Shown: positions 1 through 8,302, numbered from the stretch's first letter. The stretch is 61,823 bases of DNA from a virus (IMGVR_UViG_3300022928_000025:1-61823), one strand, 5' to 3'. Notes: a model not told the origin generated them from the sequence alone. Program-made: numbers and translations.

Positions 1-101
1 TACAACTGACCTTGGTCAATGTTCATTTCAATTTCTTCTTCTGAACAAGAGATGGCTTTGACAAGAGTACCGTCGGTTTCATAGACAGCATAAATATTCA
101 T
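1..101 (-). CDS. Tail-fibre-associated small protein, partial (C-terminus cut by window edge)
   Basis: Only the first 33 codons are present. They are base-for-base identical to the start of the complete gene at 58784-59170, and the first 112 bases of the window match 59070-59181 exactly. The start codon overlaps the stop codon of the fibre gene 98-2899 (ATGA), so the two are translationally coupled. On a circular genome this is the same gene as 58784-59170, seen a second time beside the other fibre allele. Function is inferred from position only: a small protein directly after a fibre gene is often a fibre chaperone or tip protein. Confidence 0.7.
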   Translation of the reverse strand, partial: MNIYAVYETDGTLVKAISCSEEEIEMNIDQGQL

Positions 102-2899
102 CGTTTAACCCCTAACAAAGAAATAAACCAGTTACCACCAATAGCGCCCGAACCCGTGCTACTCGCGTAAATACGATAAGTAGTATTCCCAGTAGAGGGT
201 GTATGAACAAAGCCCGCACTCATACAGTCAGAGAAACCTTGACGGCTGGTCTGCCCAACTATACCTTCTTGAGCACCTGAAGATATTCTTAGTCCACGAG
301 TAACTTCGTTACTACCAGTTATTGTGGCAATAATGTTTAGCTGACCAAAAAATTGCACTTGAGATGGCAGGAGTGACGCGTTAGAACCCCAGTTAACTGT
401 GATAGATCCGATTTGGGTCCATGCCGATCCTATAGAAACACCGCTTCCAGCTGATATAGCGCGAGGGACAGTAACATTTTCGCCGGCGATCTTTAGAGTC
501 GTTACCGCCAAATTTTCGATTTTTGCGTTGGTGACAGCTTCGTTTTGTATCTTTGCCGTCTCTACAGCTAAGTCTCTTATCTTTGCTGTGTCTACAGCTA
601 AGTCTCTTATCTTTGCCGTGTTTACAGCTAAGTCTCCGATCTTAGCTTCGTCGACTGCGAGGTCACCAATTTTAAGATTTGTTATCTGACCATTTTTTAT
701 ATATGCGTCGGTTATGTAGACGCCAGGTAAAACAGTTTCGCCATTGATCGTCGTGGTAGTAGTTTGGACTGTGAACGGAACAAGTCCAGTGCCGTTGGGC
801 CCGACGATGGCAAAACGATCAGCCGCAACTAAAAACTGTGAAGTGTCCCCTCCAGCCACCGAACTCGTAGTGGCTAACCCGAAGCCTGCAACGTAGTTCG
901 TATTGCCCACAGTACCAATTTTAACAGTGTACTGCCCTTCCAAAGACTCCCCGTCTGCTTTGGCAAAGTAGTTCTGTTCGACCGCTGCCGAAGTCGGATA
1001 ACCGGCTAGCGTGCTAGTGGCGACGAGGGTAGAAGTAGCACTTGCTATGGCTTGGTCGGCTTGTGCAGACGTATAGTAATTATTAGTTAGCGTAGCGTTC
1101 GTCGCATAGTCAGCACCGGTTACAGTCGCGCTAAGTGTAGTAACGGCGCTTGATATCGCGCTGTCTGTTTGAGCCTGCGTATAGTAATTGGTAGTTAGCG
1201 TAGCGTTCGTCGCATAGTCAGCACCGGTTACAGTCGCACCAAGCGCGTTAACGGCGCTTGATATCGCGCTGTCTGTTTGAGCCTGCGTATAGTAATTGGT
1301 AGTTAGCGTAGCGTTCGTCGCATAGTCAGCACCAGTTACAGTCGCACCAAGCGCGTTAACGGCGCTTGCTATTGCACTATTTGCATCGGTCTTCGTATAG
1401 TAATTGGTGTTTAAGTCAGCAGTAGTTGTGTAATTACCTAATGCAGTAGTGGAGACTAAGTTTTGAGTCGCTGTAGATATAGCGCTGTCCGTGTCGGTAC
1501 GCGTGTAGTAATTGACAGTCAAGTTAGCAGTAGTTGTGTAATTACCTAACGTAGTAGTAGAGACTAAGTTTTGAGTCGCAGTAGAGATAGCACTGTCTGT
1601 GTCGGCACGCGTGTAATACGTCGAAGTTAGGTCGGCAGTGGTTGTGTAATTACCTAAAGATGCGATAGATGCAAGGCTCTGAGTCGCAGTAGAGATAGCA
1701 CTGTCCGCTTGGGCAGAAGTGTAATAATCGTTAGTCAGAGTTGCCCTTGTAGCTACTAACCCCGTAGTCGGGTTGTTAACAGTGGCCTCTAATACGTCTG
1801 AACGGCTAGACAATGCTGAATCAGCAGTGACCCGCGAAGTTTTTTCACTAAATACGAGCCCCGCCGATAACTGATTAACATCTGTGCCGTTGTAACCACC
1901 TCGCATCTGCGTGGCAAGAGTCTCTCTACTTGTAGCCTCTGCACTATCTGCGTCAGTTCGAGCAGTCGCTTCCTGCTGCAGAGCTGCTATAGATGCATAG
2001 TTTCCTGGCAAAGTTGTCGAAGTCAGGGTGGTTATCTGTTGTTCTACTGCTGCGTCACCATTACTACGCGCTAAAGCCTCATCAATTAACGCTTGCGCGC
2101 GCGTAGATGCCTCTGCACTAAGGGCAGTAGTTCTAGCGGATGCTTCTGCTTGAATAGCAGCAATACGCGCATTCGTTTCAGCTAATATGGCCGCATTACG
2201 AGCTGTCACTTCATCCGCAATTTCTTGGCCTATTCTCACATTGACAGAACCAGCGCCATTCCCATCAATTAAATTAATTCTAGAGGTAAGAGTGCTATAC
2301 AGCTGGCTTTCTGTAATCTCGCCAGTTAATAGCTCAAGCATAAATTCTACATCTACAGCGGTTTCTGCAAATGTACCAGCGCTTGAGTTCCACGGCCCTT
2401 TTTGATCGCGAGTATTTACATGCCGCACCCAATAATAATAAGACTGTGCTGACCCAACTTGGTCAGTAAAAACACTGCCGTGCTCAACCCCAACAAGAAT
2501 TGCATCCGCCAGTTGATCAACTGTATGGCGCCACACTTCTGTGTAAGCATGCGGCGAATATTGAAGATACGCTTGATCCCAATCAAGAATAATGATGCTG
2601 TAAGCGCCGGTCGCCTCAAACCCCGTAGGCGCCGTTGGTAAATCCGTCTCATTAACGTCTGTACCAATTGGCAGCAGACTAGACTGAGACTGCCCAAGAA
2701 TAAACGGCTTACCTTCGACAGCTAACCCGCTGTCAATTAACTCACGCGCAGTGATTGCTCTGTCCCTTGAGTCGCCTCGGCGCCCCAAACGAATTTCGAG
2801 AGCCTCTGCGACAGACTCTAAGTACCGCCTCATCGCGGGCGAAGCATCGGCGGGGAGCTTAGGGAATCCAGGAATTTTGGTTTCTTTAGGCGTCCTCAT
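98..2899 (-). CDS. Tail fibre / receptor-binding protein with lambda J-like C-terminal half (allele A, complete)
   Basis: A 933-residue fibre. Residues about 85-180 resemble the fibronectin-III-like module of lambda tip protein J (PTGFEATGAY, then a YTEVWRH core and an aromatic HVNTR strand). A coiled-coil stretch follows (TARNAAI, AEASART), then about seven 34-36-residue repeats of the type NYYTQAQTDSAISSAV. Next comes a short domain like the central fibre domain of J (EGQYTVKIG, VAGFGLA), a ladder of ten-residue repeats (AKIRDLAVDT), and a conserved 120-residue tip ending GGNWFISLLGVKR. The N-terminus overlaps the gene at 2896-4617 by 4 nt. J proteins belong to long-tailed phages, so a J-like fibre in a short-tailed phage is a modular exchange. 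A second, divergent allele fills 59167-61823. Confidence 0.8.
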   Translation of the reverse strand: MRTPKETKIPGFPKLPADASPAMRRYLESVAEALEIRLGRRGDSRDRAITARELIDSGLAVEGKPFILGQSQSSLLPIGTDVNETDLPTAPTGFEATGAYSIIILDWDQAYLQYSPHAYTEVWRHTVDQLADAILVGVEHGSVFTDQVGSAQSYYYWVRHVNTRDQKGPWNSSAGTFAETAVDVEFMLELLTGEITESQLYSTLTSRINLIDGNGAGSVNVRIGQEIADEVTARNAAILAETNARIAAIQAEASARTTALSAEASTRAQALIDEALARSNGDAAVEQQITTLTSTTLPGNYASIAALQQEATARTDADSAEATSRETLATQMRGGYNGTDVNQLSAGLVFSEKTSRVTADSALSSRSDVLEATVNNPTTGLVATRATLTNDYYTSAQADSAISTATQSLASIASLGNYTTTADLTSTYYTRADTDSAISTATQNLVSTTTLGNYTTTANLTVNYYTRTDTDSAISTATQNLVSTTALGNYTTTADLNTNYYTKTDANSAIASAVNALGATVTGADYATNATLTTNYYTQAQTDSAISSAVNALGATVTGADYATNATLTTNYYTQAQTDSAISSAVTTLSATVTGADYATNATLTNNYYTSAQADQAIASATSTLVATSTLAGYPTSAAVEQNYFAKADGESLEGQYTVKIGTVGNTNYVAGFGLATTSSVAGGDTSQFLVAADRFAIVGPNGTGLVPFTVQTTTTTINGETVLPGVYITDAYIKNGQITNLKIGDLAVDEAKIGDLAVNTAKIRDLAVDTAKIRDLAVETAKIQNEAVTNAKIENLAVTTLKIAGENVTVPRAISAGSGVSIGSAWTQIGSITVNWGSNASLLPSQVQFFGQLNIIATITGSNEVTRGLRISSGAQEGIVGQTSRQGFSDCMSAGFVHTPSTGNTTYRIYASSTGSGAIGGNWFISLLGVKR
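1030..1740 (-). repeat. Tandem repeats encoding the fibre shaft (about 108-nt period)
   Basis: Within the fibre gene the same segment recurs with near-identical DNA. The block beginning GTAGTTAGCG at 1191 is repeated at 1299, a period of 108 nt or 36 residues, and more diverged copies lie on both sides. The encoded unit is a Tyr-Tyr-Thr start, a short helix rich in Ala/Ser, and a GADYATNATL turn. Repeats this similar allow the shaft to lengthen or shorten by recombination. Confidence 0.8.
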
Positions 2900-4617
2900 G
2901 CATTTATCTCCGCCATAGTAGACGCAAGCACTATCTCGTTAACTTGGTGTGTCGAGCTCACCTCTACTTCCCACTCGCATCCGTAGTTAGAAGGTAACCT
3001 CATGACAGGCGCGGTGAGGTTCCCGTTAGAGATACCAGCAGGGACAGTAGTCACCTGAGTGTAAACTCCGGCTGTCTCTTGCAGCTGATAATCAGCTATA
3101 AGGACTCCATCACCCCAGACTTTTACATCTATAGGATACTGGTCGCTGTGGACTTTTATGCAGCCCATACTTGTTGGTGTGCTCACAAACTTACGACTCT
3201 TCCAAGACGACGTGCGCTTAACACTTGACCCTCGAAACTCGACAATTTCATTATCAATAATGAGATAAAGCTTACCTGTCTTTTTCCGAGTGAAACCGCC
3301 ACGCACTTCATTACTCATCGTAAAAGTAGAGAAGGCATTCTGTGGTTGTCGAGGGTCAAATATCCATCCGCCGTCGTTAGCGCCGTCATTCCAGAACGCG
3401 ACGTACAGTCCTTCGTATAAGAAGGCTTTGTAGGTCGACGCGTAGAAGTCAGCCGCCCACTGTTTTGGCTCTATAAACTCAGAGGAGACAACCGACCCTG
3501 TGGTGTTGGACACTTGTACGAGCCCGTCAGGACCGGCATAGAGTACGTACTCTCCCATATCAACAATTGACTCTTTGTTGATGCATGACTGAGCAACGTC
3601 TACTTGTATAGCGGTCATGGCCGAGGGTTCAGTGCCAGTGACAAAATAAGGGTAGCCCTTGGTCATTACCACTAAGCCATTGTTAGTTGCTGACAGTCCC
3701 ACTATCTCTTCTTCTATCGTGAGTCGATACTGGATAGGCCAAGCATGGGGCAGGTACGGTTCAGACAAACATAGTCGAGCGCCGGCGAATCCGGCAAAGA
3801 CACCATTTCCAATAGGAAGCAGCCCCTGCAAGGGACCGTCGGGATAAAGAGATGTGTTGTCATCTGGCGGGCCAACCCAAGTCTCAGAAGGCAGTACTTC
3901 GCCTAAAGCCGCTGACGCTTTGTTATCGCTGTAACTAACAGTGGAGAATGGAACCTCTGCAACAAACTGAAAGTAAGTCGCTGTACTACCAACGTTAGCG
4001 CGATATATGCGTTTTAATCCGTTACTAAAATCATAAGCGCCTGACGGATCGTTTGCGCTCGGCATCGAGATAGAAACCGTTTCAGTTGAAGTCCACTCAA
4101 CAATTGCAGATGCGGGACTTGGAGGCCCCTCTTCTCCGAAACTCGTAACTAACGTATAGACGTAAGATAAGTCCTGTGCTTCTTCTGTGTCGCTGGCTGT
4201 GCCTGTCTTGGACAGCGTAGGTGCACTAGTAGGTGCAGGTACCCCTAACCTATAAGATGCCGCCGGAAATACCGAGCCACTTATCATGCTGGTATATGTG
4301 CCCACGCGCGGATAATCTTGCCCTGTCCAATAGGCTCTTTCGTAAGTGTCTTGTGCAATAGGTGACTGTACTACAGAGATATTGGCTTCGTTAAACTCAA
4401 ATACAGCCCCGCCATCTATGCCGATGCGCTCATAATAATAAAGAGATTGGCGCTGGCCATTTGACAGCGTAGCAACGGCCAGATCTTCCTCAATAGGCGA
4501 CAAGCGCCCAGTGGTAAAGGTCACATTCTCCGCTTTCTGGCCAAGTGTTTCGCCGAGAAGTCTGGCTGATTTCGCCGGTGCAATACCGGCAAAACTTTCG
4601 AGTCTGAATACGGCCAT
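2896..4617 (-). CDS. Virion structural protein, probable tail nozzle/hub component
   Basis: 573 residues, no signal peptide or membrane segment, mostly short beta-strand-like stretches with aromatic turns (for example YVLYAGPDGLV and YVAFWNDGAND), a pattern like propeller or nozzle proteins. It lies directly before the J-like fibre (4-nt overlap) and after three small membrane or coiled-coil proteins in the late operon. I recognise no catalytic motif. By size and position it could be the equivalent of the T7 gp12-type nozzle that carries the fibre, but the adaptor-like genes are 22 kb away, so that assignment is an inference. Alternatives are a minor tail protein or fibre adaptor. Confidence 0.55.
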   Translation of the reverse strand: MAVFRLESFAGIAPAKSARLLGETLGQKAENVTFTTGRLSPIEEDLAVATLSNGQRQSLYYYERIGIDGGAVFEFNEANISVVQSPIAQDTYERAYWTGQDYPRVGTYTSMISGSVFPAASYRLGVPAPTSAPTLSKTGTASDTEEAQDLSYVYTLVTSFGEEGPPSPASAIVEWTSTETVSISMPSANDPSGAYDFSNGLKRIYRANVGSTATYFQFVAEVPFSTVSYSDNKASAALGEVLPSETWVGPPDDNTSLYPDGPLQGLLPIGNGVFAGFAGARLCLSEPYLPHAWPIQYRLTIEEEIVGLSATNNGLVVMTKGYPYFVTGTEPSAMTAIQVDVAQSCINKESIVDMGEYVLYAGPDGLVQVSNTTGSVVSSEFIEPKQWAADFYASTYKAFLYEGLYVAFWNDGANDGGWIFDPRQPQNAFSTFTMSNEVRGGFTRKKTGKLYLIIDNEIVEFRGSSVKRTSSWKSRKFVSTPTSMGCIKVHSDQYPIDVKVWGDGVLIADYQLQETAGVYTQVTTVPAGISNGNLTAPVMRLPSNYGCEWEVEVSSTHQVNEIVLASTMAEINA

Positions 4618-4869
4618 TTAGCCTCCTTTATTCTGCATCCAAAATATGGCCAGTAACGCTGACAACACAGCCGTAGTAACAAATTGCGCAATCGTTATGC
4701 GTATAGCTCTTTTAGTGCCGCGCCAAGACTCAAGTAAATTTCTTAATTCATGCATATCGCTGTAAGCATTCTCGTCATGAAGACCTATAGAACGAAGCGC
4801 CTCTTTTGCCCCCCTTGAAGCCGCTGCATCAAGAAGTTTGTTTAAACGTTCATCGTCGTTGTACAACAT
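4618..4869 (-). CDS. Small membrane-anchored phage protein
   Basis: 83 residues. A soluble, charged N-terminal half is followed by one C-terminal transmembrane helix (about residues 59-77, FVTTAVLSALLAIFW) and a short KGG tail. It sits in the late operon immediately upstream of 2896-4617. The topology resembles small holin-like or virion membrane proteins, but the lysis genes of this phage are clearly elsewhere (15.2-16.4 kb), so I give no function. Confidence 0.6.
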   Translation of the reverse strand: MLYNDDERLNKLLDAAASRGAKEALRSIGLHDENAYSDMHELRNLLESWRGTKRAIRITIAQFVTTAVLSALLAIFWMQNKGG

Positions 4870-4885
4870 GACTACTACTCCTACG

Positions 4886-5353
4886 TTATTTCGTAATAAC
4901 GCTAACGATCGCTAGCCCACAAAATAAAAATATAATGCCTATAAAAGCGAAACCTATACCGTCGATAATCAGACGTCTTCGTGCGGCTCTTGCTCTTGCT
5001 GCGTCTAGTCTCTGCTTGCGAATCGCCGTGCGCGTTCTAAGCATTTCGACATAAACGTCTTGGCCTACTGTATAAGTGATAATTTCACGTAGCTGCCGTT
5101 CCATCTGCATGGTTTTTTGTTTGGCCATTGTTATTTCAAGAGCAGCACTTTCCACTGAACCCTTGGCAAATAACTTAGACATAGCCGATGCGTTCTCTAC
5201 ACCAGCCTCAGCTTCTGCAATCTTGTCTTTGGCATCGAAAAAAGCGCCAAACTTATGCGCAAGATCATTGATCTCGTGACCTTTGCTAACCGCCGCTTGG
5301 ATATAGTTAAACGCTTTCCCTGCGGCTGATACGGCTGCGATGATTTCTATCAT
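4886..5353 (-). CDS. Coiled-coil protein with C-terminal membrane helix
   Basis: 155 residues. The first 100 are predicted largely helical and rich in Ala/Lys/Glu. A very basic patch follows (KQRLDAARARAARRR), and then a transmembrane helix at about residues 130-150 (GFAFIGIIFLFCGLAIVSV). It shares this N-out helix plus terminal anchor design with the next gene at 4618. The start overlaps the end of 5350-5553 by 4 nt. It is probably a virion-associated or host-membrane protein expressed late; no family is recognised with confidence. Confidence 0.6.
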   Translation of the reverse strand: MIEIIAAVSAAGKAFNYIQAAVSKGHEINDLAHKFGAFFDAKDKIAEAEAGVENASAMSKLFAKGSVESAALEITMAKQKTMQMERQLREIITYTVGQDVYVEMLRTRTAIRKQRLDAARARAARRRLIIDGIGFAFIGIIFLFCGLAIVSVITK

Positions 5354-5553
5354 TTGAAGACCTCAACTTTTTTAAGATCGACAAATTCGGGGACGCAAAA
5401 TGCGGAGATATTTGGTCCGAGGGAGGGAGATTTTCTTTGGCGGGTAAGACGGACAGCAAAATACTGGCAGCGATTTAAATCGTACCAGTGTGTCTTTCTA
5501 GTGTCTTGAGCGTTTCCGTCCAAGATAACTATAAGCGCAAATACTAAGCTCAT
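5350..5553 (-). CDS. Small conserved-looking phage protein, possible signal or anchor peptide
   Basis: 67 residues. The first 12 residues are hydrophobic (SLVFALIVILDG), short for a signal peptide, and are followed by a polar segment with an aromatic HWYDLNRCQYFA stretch. It overlaps the next gene by 4 nt and lies 12 nt after the bilin reductase stop, so it is co-transcribed with the pigment cassette. Whether it is exported or takes part in bilin chemistry cannot be told from sequence; its downstream neighbours suggest a virion or membrane role. Confidence 0.55.
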   Translation of the reverse strand: MSLVFALIVILDGNAQDTRKTHWYDLNRCQYFAVRLTRQRKSPSLGPNISAFCVPEFVDLKKVEVFK

Positions 5554-5565
5554 GCCGGAGGCCCA

Positions 5566-6231
5566 TCATAATTCAGGAAACAAACAATCCTGAATAAACG
5601 TATTAACTACCTCCTCCTGATACCCTAGCGCTGCCATGACTTTTGGTGTGTGTGGGTTCTGCTTCTGCCAGTAACAGTACTTATTCTGCGCTGCCGTGTA
5701 GTCCGTTGCACTTCGACTACCCACATTCTCTAGATAATAATCTAAGTTGCTACTGACTAACTGCACCACTTTATCTAGTTCATCTAAGTCCGTGATAAAA
5801 CCAGCAGCGACCATGTTGCTACTAAAAATATTCCTTGCCCACTCAGGCAACTCTCTTTCTTTCGACCAGCTGAACGGTGTTACTTGGTCTTCGAACTTCA
5901 AGAGCATTTCGTGACTTTCATCTATAGGACTGAAGTCATGGAATGCACCTGTTACTTTCTTAGGCCCCGCGATAAGGTCAAAACCAAAAACCGGTGCACC
6001 GTCGTTTGTGTGCGGGAACACGGTAAGATGCATCATATAGAGCTTCTTAGTATCCCTAGCATCTACAACATCAAGATGCGCCCTTCTAAACTTATCCGAT
6101 CGCCATAAGAAGTTTTGCCACGGATACCGATGCCCTTCGTCGTAGGTCTCGAACCCGTCAAACTTCGACACCAGAATATCTTTTGCTTGCTCTAACTTAG
6201 TGAATATTGTGCTTGGCTGCGACTTTGTCAT
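5566..6231 (-). CDS. Ferredoxin-dependent bilin reductase (PcyA/PcyX/PebS family)
   Basis: 221 residues. The FDBR core is visible: His68 in HLTVFP, then FGFDLIAG with Asp85, then FHDFSPID. The 17-residue spacing His68-Asp85 equals that of the catalytic His88/Asp105 pair of Synechocystis PcyA. The PcyA Glu76 position (HLE) reads HLD (Asp54) here. A C-terminal FIQDCLF carries Asp215, a candidate for the second catalytic Asp known from PebS. Such enzymes reduce biliverdin with electrons from ferredoxin to phycocyanobilin or phycoerythrobilin. Viral members include PebS of cyanophages and PcyX of marine metagenomic phages; the Glu-to-Asp change and the non-cyanobacterial context make a PcyX-like enzyme most likely, but product specificity is not readable from sequence. 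The start lies 35 nt inside the heme oxygenase gene. No ferredoxin gene is present, so the host must supply reductant. Confidence 0.9.
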   Translation of the reverse strand: MTKSQPSTIFTKLEQAKDILVSKFDGFETYDEGHRYPWQNFLWRSDKFRRAHLDVVDARDTKKLYMMHLTVFPHTNDGAPVFGFDLIAGPKKVTGAFHDFSPIDESHEMLLKFEDQVTPFSWSKERELPEWARNIFSSNMVAAGFITDLDELDKVVQLVSSNLDYYLENVGSRSATDYTAAQNKYCYWQKQNPHTPKVMAALGYQEEVVNTFIQDCLFPEL

Positions 6232-6739
6232 ATAGGCTAATTACAAACTCAAATGCGTGAATGGCTTCTTGTTTTGTTTTTTCACTGTCGGTCAGAGAAG
6301 CTCTAATTTTTTTAATGAGATCCTCTCTATCAGTAAAATCGTAACGCCTACATTTTCCTGGTAACTTGTTCTTTAGAATCTGACCGCCGAAAAGGTCACC
6401 CATGTGATGAACGTAAAGATGGGCTAAAACCCCTTCATTATCCTGTTTCCATATGTGGTCGCAGTAGTCATCAATAAAAGGCTCGTAAGCACTTGTGCCT
6501 AACCCGTTATCACTTATTAACTCAACAAGGTCTTCAAGCATAAGTTGGTAGCGGGACACCCCAGCGAGTTCTGCTAACAACCCCTCTTTTCTCGCTTTGC
6601 TCTCAAGATCCCCATAAACTATGAGTAAGCTTGCCAACAGATCCGCATAGACCTCTGCGGCTATCCCACCCGTTATCATCGCTTGGGCTAACGGGTGATG
6701 TTCGGCTCTATCGTGTATTGGTTTTATCGCTTCTCGCAT
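6197..6739 (-). CDS. Heme oxygenase (biliverdin-forming)
   Basis: 180 residues, slightly shorter than bacterial heme oxygenases. The N-terminus REAIKPIHDRAEHHP matches the proximal-helix signature (R-E-x-x-x-x-x-H-x-x-A-E), with His9 as the likely axial heme ligand. The distal helix is HHMGDLFGGQIL, the family GDLxGGQ motif whose glycines flex over the heme. The enzyme cleaves heme to biliverdin, Fe2+ and CO using O2 and reduced ferredoxin. Its product is the substrate of the bilin reductase whose reading frame starts within its last 35 nt, so the two are coupled at translation. Both lie inside the late structural operon, so they should be made late in infection. Confidence 0.93.
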   Translation of the reverse strand: MREAIKPIHDRAEHHPLAQAMITGGIAAEVYADLLASLLIVYGDLESKARKEGLLAELAGVSRYQLMLEDLVELISDNGLGTSAYEPFIDDYCDHIWKQDNEGVLAHLYVHHMGDLFGGQILKNKLPGKCRRYDFTDREDLIKKIRASLTDSEKTKQEAIHAFEFVISLYDKVAAKHNIH

Positions 6740-6757
6740 TTGTTCAGCCTACCCGAG

Positions 6758-6994
6758 CTACCATTTACCTAAAGGACAAGACACCGCTCCGCCCATACGG
6801 ATTTTAAATGGCATAAAGCATCCACATTCCCTGCAAACTTTAATCTTCTCGTTTAACGAAGGGCACTCCGAGCAAATTTCTTTTCTTTTTACTACAAGGG
6901 ACGTTTGTGTTTCTTCACCGGCTAACTTTATATCTGAACTCTCATCCCAACTTTTACTCACTTCCATATCCTGCCCCGAATTAGCTGACCTCAC
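6758..6994 (-). CDS. Small zinc-ribbon-like phage protein
   Basis: 78 residues. The last 40 carry six cysteines: CSEC-P, then CRECGC, then a final SCPLGKW. Spacing fits one treble-clef or ribbon zinc site and matches small zinc-ribbon proteins seen among tail genes of many phages. It shares a base with the gene at 6994-7332 and lies 18 nt ahead of the heme oxygenase. I considered an iron-sulfur donor to the bilin reductase, but the pattern lacks ferredoxin spacing. Confidence 0.65.
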   Translation of the reverse strand: MRSANSGQDMEVSKSWDESSDIKLAGEETQTSLVVKRKEICSECPSLNEKIKVCRECGCFMPFKIRMGGAVSCPLGKW

Positions 6995-7332
6995 TAGATT
7001 ATTTCCGCAAGCGGCACTTCAGTAACGCCGTCTAAATCTCGTTCTACTATGCGCGTTTTTAAGACCCATCGACCCTCTATTAGTGATGGAGAGTCATCAA
7101 GTAGTATAGTTTGAGTGCCGAAGTCGAAATCATAAGTAATATCATCATAAAACACCTCGACAATAGAGAAGTTAGAACTTTCCCCCTCTTCTGTTAAATC
7201 ATAAAGTAGCGGAAGGTGAGTCTTCTGATCAAACTTAGTTGAAGGATTCTCTTCTTTAAGATTTTCTATACTGTAGGGAAACTGAATTACTACACCTCCC
7301 TTAATTTTCGCAAAACCTAAACTATCAGACAT
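6994..7332 (-). CDS. Hypothetical protein of the fibre region
   Basis: 112 residues, acidic, no membrane segment, mostly beta-type sequence (GGVVIQFPYS near the start, IVEVFYDDITYDFDFG in the middle). It follows the glycine-rich fibre tip gene by 16 nt and overlaps the zinc-ribbon gene by one base. Proteins with this start (a protein that reports on its own sequence with VxQFPYS) are common after phage fibre genes, which suggests a fibre-assembly or tip role; this is inference. Confidence 0.5.
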   Translation of the reverse strand: MSDSLGFAKIKGGVVIQFPYSIENLKEENPSTKFDQKTHLPLLYDLTEEGESSNFSIVEVFYDDITYDFDFGTQTILLDDSPSLIEGRWVLKTRIVERDLDGVTEVPLAEII

Positions 7333-7348
7333 GTTTTCCTCCCGCGCT

Positions 7349-8302
7349 TTAAGGAATCGGAGTGATTATGACGTAGCCAGTTGCTGTTCCTGGTTGTCCA
7401 CCCCTCTGAGAGCCATTTGTACCAACGTCAGCCCATGATGATATCCGTACTGGCCCGCTGGAACGGCGATACGAAGTGCCGCCGCCGCCGCCAACCGCGG
7501 GGCCGTTACCGCCAGCTACGCCTCCGTAGTACCCGCCAGCGCCGGCTGGACAACTCCCGCCACCGCTACCAAACCCACCAGGGCTGTTACCGCAGCCCGT
7601 CGTGGTGCCGCCACGCCCACCCTCTACAAAACAATAAGCGCGTTGGGGCTGATTACTAAGACAGTTGTATGAGCGAATAATATGTACACCCGTATAAAAA
7701 GAGGCGCCGCCGTCGTAGACACCATCTAAACCCGTACAGTCAGCGGAACTCCCCCTCTGGGACGTAGCAGGCCAACTGGTGGGGCCACCATCTTGGTTCG
7801 ACATTGCAACGCTATAACCACCACCACCGCCACCAGCTACAATAAGCGCATCGACGTTTGTATAGTTGTCTCCGCTGTTACAGATAGCGACGGCCGACAT
7901 ACCCCCACCAGAGTAGTTACCGGTGCCAGGGAGCCCTGCTAAGGCGACTAAACGAGCAGGCTGTTCAACAATTAAAGTACCTGAGATCATTGCGCCATAA
8001 CCGTGGCTTGTTCCTGATCCTTCTGCGCCGCCGATAGCGACCGAATATGATCCTTCAAAAATATCAAAATAGTGATACCCATTAGAGTAAACCCAGTTGG
8101 CCTCCGGCGGCATGCTCCAACTGCCAAGGCCAGTATAAGCCACTACTGGCGGCGGTTCGCTGCGGGTAGAAAGGGGTATAACACTCGTATTCACGTTTGC
8201 TTTTATATTTAAACTACTACTCCAAGCAACACCTCCTCCTGACGAAGAAGAGAACCCATACCCCTTTGCACTACCTACTGCGCGCGTATTCTGTATCGGC
8301 AT
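7349..8302 (-). CDS. Glycine-rich tail fibre tip / adhesin
   Basis: 317 residues. The C-terminal two thirds is built from glycine-rich loops (VAGGGGGGYSVAMS, FGSGGGSCPAGAGG, VGGGGGTSYRR) and ends in a hydrophobic ATGYVIITPIP strand. This layout is that of glycine-rich adhesin domains such as T-even gp38-like tips and bacterial glycine-rich surface proteins, where exposed loops between polyglycine sheets contact the receptor. Several cysteines (GSCPAGAGG, NCLSN, CTGLDG) could form disulfides. The position after the large fibre gene fits a receptor-contact role. Confidence 0.65.
   Translation of the reverse strand: MPIQNTRAVGSAKGYGFSSSSGGGVAWSSSLNIKANVNTSVIPLSTRSEPPPVVAYTGLGSWSMPPEANWVYSNGYHYFDIFEGSYSVAIGGAEGSGTSHGYGAMISGTLIVEQPARLVALAGLPGTGNYSGGGMSAVAICNSGDNYTNVDALIVAGGGGGGYSVAMSNQDGGPTSWPATSQRGSSADCTGLDGVYDGGASFYTGVHIIRSYNCLSNQPQRAYCFVEGGRGGTTTGCGNSPGGFGSGGGSCPAGAGGYYGGVAGGNGPAVGGGGGTSYRRSSGPVRISSWADVGTNGSQRGGQPGTATGYVIITPIP

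Noticed and set aside
98-700. Diversity-generating retroelement as cause of the variable fibre tip
   Set aside because: No reverse transcriptase or template repeat is found, and the differences between the two alleles are not limited to adenine positions.
1030-1740. CRISPR-like array
   Set aside because: The repeats are in frame within the fibre gene and adjoining units vary gradually; there are no unique spacers or cas genes.
6758-6994. Ferredoxin partner for the bilin reductase
   Set aside because: The cysteine spacing is that of a zinc ribbon, and similar proteins occur among fibre genes of phages that have no bilin enzymes.
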